NCBI RefSeq assembly: GCF_001704415.2
Contig: NC_030836.1
Coordinates: 25,518,001-25,582,000 of the forward strand
Origin: Capra hircus
Lineage: Eukaryota > Chordata > Mammalia > Artiodactyla > Bovidae
Length of the DNA stretch: 64,000 bases
Reading direction: 5' to 3'
This document shows, in pieces, positions 39,001-51,000 of the stretch; within the stretch, counting starts at the first letter, position 1, and every line of letters starts with the position of its first letter. The position numbers were made by a program, and so were the translations under genes. The notes under the pieces were generated by a model that saw only the letters and a list, made by a program, of their open reading frames with translations, did not search any database and had not been told where the DNA came from.

Positions 39001-42000
39001 GAGATGAGTCCTGGGTGTTCTTTGGAAGGACTGATGCTAAAGCTGAAACTCCAGTACTTTGGCCACCTCATGTGAAGAGTTGACTCATTGGAAAAGACTC
39101 TGATGCTGGGAGGGATTGAGGGCAGGAGGAGAAGGGGACGACAGAGGATGAGATGGCTGGATGGCATCACTGACTCGATGGACGTGAGTTTGAGTGAACT
39201 CTGGGAGTTGGTGATGGACAGGGAGGCCTCGCGTGCTGCAATTCATGGGGTTGCAGAGTCAGACACGACTGAGCGACTGAACTGAAGCTCATTTTGACAT
39301 TTTACTAATGCCCCATCACCACAGGCATTGATGATCATCCTAGAGTTGTACTTTGCTCCGTTTGGAGTTTTTAAATAGCTGCTAAAATACTTTGGAGAAG
39401 GATATACATGTGTGTATATGACCCTGCAAATGGCCATACTATATATACGTAGACAAACAGTGTGTGCATAGACTAAATCTGGAGAAATACTGAGGGAACT
39501 GTTAAAAGAGTAATTGCTTTAGGAGTCATATTGGGGAAACTGGTTCTGCACTTGTTTTTTGCACTTTTATCCCTTTTTTTGTTTTCTATTGTGCTAAAAT
39601 ACATATGCGTAAATTTACATTAGTGAGTCAGCACTTTCACAGTGTTGTGCAACCATCACCACTATCTAGTTCCAGAACATTTTTCCTAGCCCCGAAGGAA
39701 ACCCTCCGTACCTTAAGCAGTCACTCCCCTATTTTCCACTTTCCCCAAGGCCCTGGCAGTCACTGGCCTGTTCTGTGGATCTGCCTTTTCTGGATGTTTC
39801 ATATGAATGGAATTACATAGCATGTGGCCTTTGTGCCTGGCTTTCTTCACTCAGCGTAGTGTTGTAGTGTGTATCAGTGCACCCCTCCTGTTTATGGCTG
39901 AATAATATTCTGTGGTGTGGATATGCCACATTTTATTTATCTGCTTATCAGTTGCTATACATTTGGGTTGCATCTTTTTGCTCTTGTGAGTAGTCCTGCT
40001 GTGAACATGTATGTACAAGTATTTGTTTGAACACCTCTTTTCAGTTCCTTTAGGGGTGTCCCCAGAAGTGGAATTGCCAGATCATATGGCAGTTCTGTGT
40101 TTAAATTATTGATGAATTTATATTATCATTTTGAAGATCATTATTAACAGCACATAAAGATCTAAATACCTATATTTCTTGAACAGCTTCTTAATAATAC
40201 TCTATCAGATGAGTATCTCCTGTTGGTATAGACATTTAATTTTTTTGTTTGTTTGTTTGTTTTTTGGTGATTACAGATAATGCTACAGAGAACATTGTAA
40301 TGTAAAAATCTCTATGTATTTCTCTACCCAGTAGGATAAACTAGAATTACTGGGTCAAAAGTTGTTTCTATTTATGTTAAGTAAAATGTTTCTTTAATTT
40401 TGGCTGTGCCTTGAGGCATGCAGGAAATTAGTTCCCAGACCAGGGATTCAGTGCTTACCCTCTGCAATGGAAGCACAGAGTCCTAACCACTGGTCTGCCG
40501 GGGAATTCACAAAAGGTGTTTTTCAAAATATATATTTTTGAGTTGTACTAATTTATACTCTCACCAGCAGTATAAGAAGGTTCCTATTTCCTTCTTGCTG
40601 ATTTATTTTATATTAAACAGAGCTAATAGAATAATTGTCCTATGATATTATTTTGATTATGTCATTTCCTGGCTGAAGACACTATTATGTTGGTCTCTTA
40701 TCCCTTAATAGTAATTATAGATTCCATGTGTTTTCAAGCAATCAGCAATGTATTCTAGCTAATTTACATGTATTCATATCCCATTACTGCTCTTAGTTTA
40801 TTTTATAGTTTGCTCAGAGAGATTGTGGCTTTAGTCACACAGTAAGCAGCTGAGCTGGCATTTCAAATAAGTTTGTTACCAATTTCTTATGATTCACTCC
40901 AGAAATAAATAGTCTCTGCATACATGAGCAAGATGTGTGTATGGGTATGTCTGTGCCTGGAGAAAAAAATGTTCAATAGTTGAATATTATAAGTTGTTGC
41001 TGACATACAGAACCAAGTAAAATTTGCTCAATAGTCAGCGGGTTATAGGTTGATCAATTGTGTGAGAATCACCTGTGTGCTTTTTAAACTTAGAGAAGCC
41101 TGGTGTCCACCCCAGGCCTATGGAGAGAGTAAAAGGCTTTGAAGCAGGAAGCCTTTCTTGCACTTGGTACTGCCCTGTTTACTTCTAAGTCATCCTTGAG
41201 GGTGAGGCCATTTCCATCATTTGAAGTAGAGGAAGCTACAGGAGGAAGAGAAAAGAAAAGAAAAATCTTGGCAAGATAGGTTGGGGCCTGTCTTGGTAGT
41301 AGGGTCATAGTTCAACCATTCGCTGATATTTAATAATATGGACAAGCTCCCTCGTCCTTCCAGATATCAATTTCCTTCCATTTTAGGAGAGTATAGGACT
41401 GAGTTTCTAAATATAGCATAATGTTTATCAGCACTCTGAAGCCAGATTGCCTGGGCTTGAATTCTGACTCTGCTATTTACTAGCTCTATAACTTTGAGCA
41501 AGTTACTAAACTTCTCTACACCTCAGACTCATCTGTAAAATGGGGATGATATGGACCCCACAGTGTGTTGTGGACTACATTAAACGAGTACGTACATGTC
41601 AAGGTCTTAGAACAGTACCTGGCACATAGAAGTGGTATGGAAGTGTTAACTATATACCTTTCACTTCTAATGTCTTCCAGTACTGAGATTTAGACTCATC
41701 ACCAGGTTTTTCGTCTGAGCATTAGAACATAGGAATTAAGAGTACTCATGAAGAAACATAATTAAAATCTAGAACTTCAGTCTTTTGGATCTCTACCCCC
41801 ACAATTGTGTCAGAACATGAACTAAAATTGGATAATGCATCTCACAGACACATTGCACACAGGTTCCCTTCTGCAACTTGTTTAGAAAAATGGCCTTAAG
41901 AGGCTTAGTTAAGACTGTAAACCCTGGAATCTACTCATTGTCCCACTAGGATGCTAATAAAGATTTATACGTGTTGACTGAACTGGTATATCTATTACTT

Positions 42001-45000
42001 TATTATTTTTCTGCTGTTACTGATGCTGATAATTCTGGCCAGTGTTTTGGCATGTACTTAGTGCAAGAAAATGCTTCCGTGGTGGCTCAGACAGTAAAGC
42101 GCTGCCTGCAATGCGGGAGACCTGGGTTTGATCCCTGGGTCAAGAAGATCCCCTGGAGAAGGAAATGGCAACCCACTCCAGTACACTTGGCTGGGAAAAC
42201 CCATGGACAGAGGAGCCTGGTAGGCTACAGTCCATGGGGTTGCAAAGAGTTGGACACGACTGAGTGACTTCAGTCTTAGTTTACTGCAAGACATGCTGTG
42301 TAATAGAGAGAAATGCAGTTGTGAAATAGCTTAAGTGTGCTTAAGGATCAGAGGCATGAATTCTGAACAGCTTTTCCTACGTCATAACAGTTGCTTATAT
42401 GTAAGTCCCATTCAGTTTAGTTCAGTTCAGTCGCTCAGTCGTGTCCGACTCTTTGCGACCCCATGAATTGCAGCACCCTAGGCCTCCCTGTCCATCACCT
42501 ACTCCCGGAGTCTACCCCAACCCATGTCCATTGAGTTGGTGATGTCATCCAACCATCTCATCTTTTGTCGTCCCCTTCGGCTCCTGCCTACAGTCCTTCC
42601 CAGCATCAGGGTCTTTTCCAGTGTGTCAACACTTCTCATAAGGTGGCCAAAGTATTGGAATTTCAGCTTCAACATCAGTCCTTCCAGTGAACACCCAGGA
42701 CTGATCTCCTTTAGAATGGACTGGTTGGATCTCCTTGCAGCCCAAGGGACTCTCAAGTCTTCTCCAACACCACAGTTCAAAATCATTAATTTTCAGCACT
42801 CAGCATTCTAAACTGTCCAACTCTCACATCCATACATGACCACTGGGAAAACCATAGCCTTGACTAGACAGACCTTTGTTGGCAAAGTAATGTCTCTGCT
42901 TTTCAACATGCTATTTATGTTGGTCATAACTTTCCTTCCAAGGAGTAAGCGTCTTTTAATTTCATGGCTGCAATTACCATCTGCAGTGATTTTGGAGCCC
43001 CAAAAATGAAGTCTGACACTGTTTCCACTGTTTCCCCATCTATTTCCCATGAAATGATGGGACCAGATGCCATGATCTTCGTTTTCTGAATGTTGAGCTT
43101 TAAGCCAACTTTTTCACTCTCCTCTTTCACGTGAACCTAAAACCAATACTGGGCTTCAGCATAAGGAAAAGCAGAAAATGAGCCAACACTATTTAAAGAT
43201 TTTCGAATCATTTTTTCCCTCTTTGGAGTAGAATCCTTCATAAATAAAGCAGATGCAAGCAGCATTGCACCACTTGCAGAGGTCAAAGTAAATAGCATGA
43301 AGCTGTGCCTGCCAGCCATCTTTCTACTTTTTACTATCCTACATGGTCTCTGAGTCACTTTCAGGGAACTGTAGGATTCCTTAACTTAGAGTTTAAAAAT
43401 CAGTGATGTAAGTGATTATAGGTGCATTCTGCCTATAGCATATATTTTTGTGAATTATATAAAAACCCAAATCCCTCCCTGCTTGTAAAGTCTGGATCCT
43501 GTAATTTATTTTATCTTTTCTGCTCTTTCCTCCCTTGGGATACACTGTTGCTTCTAATTCTCTGTTTGGAGTAGACCTCAGCATTTTGAATCCTTCCTAC
43601 AGAGCCAAGGTTGATCTGGAGGCAACTGCTAAAAGTTGTGTAATTGTAGAAAAGAAAAACCTGATCATCATGAACAAGAACTTGGTTAAAACCTTTATCT
43701 TGAGCTTAGACTGTTTCTTTTTATTCATTAGATTTGTCTGCCTCTGCTCATTCCAAGGTGGTGATCTTCACAGTCAACTCTCTGGGTAGTTCTCAGTCCT
43801 ACCTCGATGTGGTGCAGAGCAACGTGGACATGTTCAGAGCTCTTGTCCCAGCTCTGGGACATTATAGTCAGCATGGCATCCTGCTCGTTGCATCTCAACC
43901 AGGTATAAGGTTTTATTCTAAATGAATTTGATGGACCAGTGCCTCAGTAGAATTGCCATTTCTAATAAAAGTCATAAAACAGGGTTATAAAGGGACAGCT
44001 AGAGTATTCAGTTAACTTGCTCTTTTGATGAACAAGGCAGTAGTTTGCACATCCTGTCAGCCAGTTACTACTGCTGACTGGCATTAACTAGAAGGTTGCA
44101 ACTTACAATTTTTTATACAGTACTACTTTTTAATATGTTCCAGGCTGTTGTTAGCCATGCCTTTCTCAGTGAGAAAACAGTTAAAAATGCCCAAAAGAAA
44201 GATGCAATATCTTATAGGAAGGATCTTTTGTTAACTCTGAAGTGTCATAAGATGCTAGTGAGCACGCCAGAGTGAATTTTTAACATTTGTTATTTTTAAT
44301 TATTTCTCAAATTACTTGAGAAATTTTTTCAAAGGATTAGATGGTACTGGACTCAAATGGGTGAACAGATTTTTTTTTTTTTTAATGTTCCCATTAGAGG
44401 CGTATGATAGGCATTTCACTTGTTTTCTTACAGTAATTGATTGAAAGACGTTGGTTTTAAATTCCTGACATCTTTTTGTCACAGAATAAAAAAATGGTTG
44501 TGTTTTTGTTGATAATGCTGTTACTACGTGGTGGTGGTGTATGAATCAGTATTTTAATTTCAAGGTAGAAATTTCACCTTAAGCTAGATGTAAAAGAGAA
44601 CTTGATCAATGAAAGAAATTATCTTCTGGTTTTCTATACCCAGTTTTCCTCTTTCATCCTTAACTGCTCTAAGACATGATCTGTTTTCCACTGTTAAAAA
44701 TTTATATTTAATACAAAGTTATGTAAAATGATGCCAAATACCAGTTAGCTGTTGTTAATTGTTAATTAAAATAAATGTATATAATATATAATAAAAATAA
44801 ATAATGCCTCATAGTGCATTTAAGACCTAAGAAGAATATATATAGGTTTTGATATACTTAATTAAAATATCTTGTTTAGGAACTAGGCTAGAAGTATATT
44901 TTAAAAAATAATTTATATTTTCACCTTGCATGTAATATTTAGTGGAAATCATGACCTATGTGACTTGGAAACTGAGTGCATTTCCTGCAAACCGAGTGAT

Positions 45001-48000
45001 TGGAATTGGGTGCAATCTGGATTCACAGAGATTACAATATATTATTACACATGTCTTGAAGGCACAGACTTCAGGAAAAGAAGTATGGGTTATCGGTGAG
45101 CAGGGAGAAGACAAAGGTAAGAAATACATGTTTATTAGTTACGTATATTGATAATCTATATCACCAGAGGCCATGGTATGCATATATGCACAGTTCTGGG
45201 GATTCCAGTTGTGGAGCCTAGCTGGTTTTCCTTCCATATTTGAGTGCCTTTTGTATGTGGGGCCCTGTATTGGAAATAAACTCTATAAGCGTGTCATTCT
45301 AATTGTATTTACTCTTCTGTAAATAAAAGGCAAGACTCCTTAGGTTATATATTTTTATATTTTGTATTTGAATTTCAGCATCCAGGATGAATTTAAAAGT
45401 TTAATTTTCTGGGGACTTCCCTGGCAGTCCAGTGGTTAACACTTCAGCTTCCAAGGCAGGGGGTGTGGGTTCAATCCCTGGTCAGGGACCTAAGATCCTA
45501 CATGCCCTGCAGTCAAAAGTGGAAACATAAAACAGAAGCAATACTGTAATAAATTCAATAAAGACTTAAAAAAAAAAAGTTTAATTTTCTGGAGAGCAGC
45601 ATTTAAATAAACCCTAAAGCATACACAGGTCTTCCTTGGTGGCTCAGATGGTAAAGAATCTGTCTGCAGAGCGGTCGTGGGCTCACACCTGGCTTTTCTT
45701 CAGCCTTAATCTGTGTACCGCCGTCGCCGCCATGCTAGGCGCTGCTGTCCGCCGCTGCTCTGGAGCTGCAGCCGCAGTCGCCCGGGCCAGCCCTCGAAGC
45801 CTCCTGCACCCCACTCAGGCCCCCGGCCAAGCCGCCGCTGTCCAGTCACTTCGCTGCTACTCCCATGGGTCACATGAGACAGACGAGGAATTTGATGCTC
45901 GTGGGGTGACATACTTCAATAAGCCAGATATTGATGCTTGGGAGTTGCATAAAGGGATGAACACACTTGTTGGCTGTGACCTGGTTCCAGAGCCCAAAAT
46001 CACTGATGCTGCTTTGCGGGCATGCAGACGTTTATATGATTTTGCTAGTGCAGTTCGCATCCTAGAGGTTGTTAAGGACAAAGCAGGACCTCATAAGGAA
46101 ATCTATCCCTATGTCATCCAGGAACTTAGACCAACTTTGAATGAACTGGGAATCTCCACTCCAGAGGAGCTGGGCCTTGACAAGGTGTAAACCTCATGGA
46201 TGGGCTTCCCAAGGACTTATTGATAATGCTACTTGATTATATACAGTCACCTGGAAATACTGATAACATATTACCTTATTCAAACAAGGTTTCCTTTGTT
46301 GAATACCAAACCATGTATTGTAACTTGGACTTTAATAAAAGGGAAATGAGTTTGAACTGAAAAAAAAAAAAAAAAAGAATCTGTCTGCAGTGCAGGCGAA
46401 CCAGGTTCAATTGCTGGGTCTGGAAGATCCCCTGGAGGAGGGCATGGCAACCCACTCTAGCATTCTTTCCTGGAAAATCCCATGGACAGAGGAGCCTGGC
46501 AGGCTACAGTCCATGGTGTCACAAAGAGTCAGACTTGACTGAGCAACTTTTACACACACATAAAGCATGGACAGAACTCTTTCCTTTACTTTCCCATCCT
46601 GCAGTCTTGCTTACCTTTCCTATGTCCAGACTATCTCCCTAGGTGCATACCTCCTGTCTCTTTCTCACCTTTTAAACAAAATATTCACTCTTTATTTACC
46701 CTTATGCCCCCTCTTTTTTTTCTTTTAACCAGCTACTTGCTCTGTGCTCTGTCCCTACCATAGAAACCATTTATAAAATCTAGTCCCCTTGGATTTAAAA
46801 GCCGTTTTTCCTATCCCATAAGATTGCTTTCCCTATTTAATTCAATAATCTCTTCTTTTTTTCTTTATTATTTCTCTCGTGCTGTAAAGTCAGGTTGGTC
46901 TGGTGATAAAAGTGCGTTATCCTAAGTTTGCTAATCTTCATTCATTTTAAGCAAGTATATCTACTCACTACTGTAACATACCAGTGTGATCCAGAAGAGG
47001 CACAGAGCACAGCCTCTTCCTTCGCCACTCTTAAAAATTATTCTGGGGGCTTCGCTGGTGATCCAGTGGTAAAGACTTTGCCTTCCAGTGCAGAGGGGTG
47101 GGTTCAGTCCCTGGTCAGGGAGCTGAGATCCCACATGCCTGGGGCCAGAAAACCAAGACATAAAATAGAAGCAATCTTGTAAAAAAAAATTAAAGATTTT
47201 TTAAATGGTCCACATCAAAAAATCTTTTAAAAATTATTTTAGAGCGATAAGACAAAATTTTTAATAAAGCTATTTTGGCTGACATTAAAAGTATAGGGTA
47301 CTCTTTGATTAAGGGCCAGAATGAATATATTTTAGACTTACAGTGCTTAGACACTTCTGAGTGAGCATTTAACATGGGTTGAAATGACTGGAGAAAACTA
47401 TGCAGGCCATCATTGAACTGCACTTTGGAAGAATGAATAGGATTCAAATAAATAGCAAAGAGTGGAAGAGGCATTCCAGGAACGGGAAAACAGGCAAAGG
47501 CACACACTTAGGTATGGCATGTTCATGGCATAGAAAAATCTAGACTGGTTGTTACAGAGTTTCAACCAGATAAGCTTGGTTGATAACTTTTTTTTTTTAA
47601 TAACATAATCACATTTATTAAACAATGTATGCCAATATAAAGGGCAAAGTTCAACAATGCAAAAGTACAAATATTTTTGCATCAACCTAATATTACAATT
47701 ACAAATAATAACCTATTTCTCTTTCATATTACTGAGCCTACCCTGTGTTATAACCAGAATAATAATACAGAACAGGCATTTGACAGAACTAGTTTTCTTC
47801 CTATAAAGAAACTACAAATGAGTTTCTGCTGGAACCTTCTCAACAGAGATTTCAATAAGGTATAAACAAAGTTTCTTAACTAGAAGGGGCTGTATAACAA
47901 AGTACATTTCACATGCGAAGTTTCATATCGTTCTTCAGATATTCCAGCATAGAAAGACAGAAGATATTTCCTTCAGCAACTCAGGGGATAAACAAGATCA

Positions 48001-51000
48001 TCTCAAAATCCTTCCTAGCTCTAAGGTGTAAGGTGTCGTCACTCAGTCGTGTCCGACTCTTTGTGACCCCATGGACTGTAGCCTACCAGGCTCCTCCATC
48101 CATGGGATTTTCCAGGCAAGAGTACTGGAGTGGGTTGCCATTTCCTTCTCCATGATAACTTGTTGATAACTCATTTTGGAGGGTTTTTTTCCTTGAATAC
48201 CTGATAAAGGGTTGGAAAGATTATCAGGCAGAGGGGAACTATTAAAGGTATTTGAGTGTGGGAGTGACATGTTGAAAAGGTAATCTGGAGGAAATTTATC
48301 ATTGCTTCCTCATTTAAAGTGTATTGTTGTTACTGTTGTTCCAGTTGCTAAGTCGTGTCTGACTCTTAAAGTGTATTATTACTGCTTTATTCATGCTATA
48401 GTTGCTGAGAGGTAGAGCACATTGTACAAAAGAACTTCTCTGCCTGTGAGGAAGTGATCATTTAACTCAAGAACTGGAGGAAGATGTAAAATCTGTATAA
48501 ATCTGCACTGGCTACCTAGAAAGTTCAATGCTAGAAGGACTCAGGCAATAGACTGCTGCTGCTGCTAAGTCGCTTCAGTTGTGCCTGACTCTGTGCGAGC
48601 CCATAGATGGCAGCCCACCAGGCTTCCCCATCCCTGGGATTCTCCAGGCAAGAACACTGGAGTGGGTTGCCATTTTCTTCTCCATTGCATGAAAGTGAAA
48701 AGTGAAAGTGAAGTCACTCAGTCCTGTCTGACTCTTCGCTACCCCATGGACTGCAGCCTACCAGGCTCCTCCGTTGATGGGAGTTTCCAGGCAGGAGTAC
48801 TGGAGTGGGGTGCCATTGCCTTCTCCAGGCAATAGAATAAATCTTTATAAATCCTGACTATGTGATTCAAGCAGACATAGCTTTTCAGGCTCAAAATGCT
48901 TACTGACACTAAAGACTAATCAATAGAATGAGAAAATGGGGAGCAAATAAAAACTTGGAGCAGATGTATTTGAGTAACATGTCTAGGGATTCAAATAAAC
49001 CCAAGACCCCAAATGTTATTATTGCCATTTGAGTTCTGGTCCATGTTGATCTCTTGCTTGTCTGATTATTGTAAATCTCCCAGTTAATTTGCCCTTTTCC
49101 CTCTAGTGTACCCTATAAATGATGCCAAATTAATAATGATATTAGCTAAAACTTACAGTGTTTGCAGTATGTTTCACATATTAATTCAGTCTTCCTAAAT
49201 CACATTCCTCTTTTCAAAAACTTTCACAGGCTTCCTCTGACCAAATCATTAAATTCTTTTCCTTGCCATTCAAGTAGTCCCAAAATACAGCCCTAATCTT
49301 TCTTCCCAGTTATAGTTATGGAGGCAGTCATGTTGTTAGAGAGCTGGAAGCCACTCAAAGGGTCATTGATTACAGTTTGTTGTAGGGAGTCAGCAATGAA
49401 TGTGGGGCTAGTAGGAGTGACCACTCCAAGAGCCTTTTCAGGTCAGTTCAGTTCAGTCGCTCAGTCGTGTCCGACTCTTTGCGACCCCATGAATCACAGC
49501 ACGCCATGCCTCCCTGTCCATCATCAGCTCCCGGAATTCACTCAGACTCACGTCCTTCTAGTCAGTGCTGCCATCCAGCCATCTCATCCTCTGTCGTCCC
49601 CTTCTCCTCTTGCCCCCAATCCCTCCCAGCATCACAGTCTTTTCCAAAGAGTCAGCTCTTCGCATGAGGTGGCCAAAGTACTGGAGTTTCAGCTTTAGCA
49701 TCATTCCTTCCAAAGAAATCCCAGGGCTGATCTCCTTTAGAATGGACTGGTTGGATCTCCTTGCAGTCCAAGGGACTCTAAAGTCTTTTCCAGCAACACA
49801 GATCAAAAGCGTCAATTCTTCAGCGCTCAGCTTTCTTCACAGTCCAACTCTCACATCCATACATGACCACTGGAAAAACAATAGCCTTAACTAGACGGAC
49901 CTTAGTCGGCAAAGTAATGTCTCTGCTTTTCAACATGCTATCTAGGTTGGTCATAACTTTCCTTCCAAGGAGTAAGCGTCTTTTAATTTCATGGCTGCAG
50001 TCACCATCTGCAGTGATTTTGGAGCCTCCAAAAATAAAGGCTGACACTGTTTCTCCACTGTTTCCCCATCTGTTTGACATGAAGTGATGTGACCGGATGC
50101 CATGATCTTTGTTTTCTGAATGTTGAGCTTTAAGCCAACTTTTTCACTCTCCTCTTTCACTTTCATCAAGAGGCTTTTTAGCTCCTCTTCACTTTCTGCC
50201 ATAAGGGTGGTGTCATCTGCATATCTGAGGTGATTGATATTTCTCCCGGCAATCTTGATTCCAGGTGTGCTTCTTCCAACCCAGCGTTTCTCATGATGTA
50301 CTCTGCATAGAAGTTAAATAAGCAGGGTGACAATATACAGCCTTGATGTACTCCTTTTCCTATTTGGAACCAGTCTGTTGTTCCATGTCCAGTTCTAACT
50401 GTTGCTTCCTGACCTGCATATAGGTTTCTCAAGAGGCAGGTCAGGTGGTCTGGTATTCCCATCTCCTTCAGAATTTTCCACAGTTTATTGTGATCCACAC
50501 AGTCAAAAGCTTTGGCATAGTCAATAAAGCAGAAATGGATGTTTTTCTGGAACTCTCTTGCTTTTTCCATGATCCAGCGGATGTTGGCAATTTGATCTCT
50601 GGTTCCTCTGCCTTTTCTAAAACCAGCTTGAACATCTGGAAGTTCACGCTTCACGTATTGCTGAAGCCTGGCTTGGAGAATTTTGAGCATTACTTTGCTA
50701 GTGTGTGAGATGAGTGCAATTGTGCAGTAGTTTGAGCAGTCTTTGGCATTGCCTTACATTCAGGTCAAAGAAGGACTAAAGGTCTTGTGCATCTTGGCAC
50801 TGCCCTACAGCTTTGCTTCAGCCACAGGGATCTTTGCCCATTGTGTTTACTTTTTTCATAATCCCTCTCCTTCTCACTTAGCATTTTCAAATCTTATTCT
50901 TCGAGGTCTCAGTCAAGTCCCTCTTACTTAGCTTTGAAGTTTTTCCTGATCACATCATCACAAATTCCCTCATTCCTTTGAATTAAAAGCTTTTGCTAGT

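Larger units (their letters stand above)
36838..43731 (+). other. UEVLD: UEVLD intron 7
   Basis: It contains MIR copies, BovB copies 5 and 6, an old L1 (about 39540-40130, antisense), SINEs and a 60-codon antisense open frame. Positions 37610-38700, 40530-41400 and 43360-43730 show nothing assignable. Confidence 0.9.
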
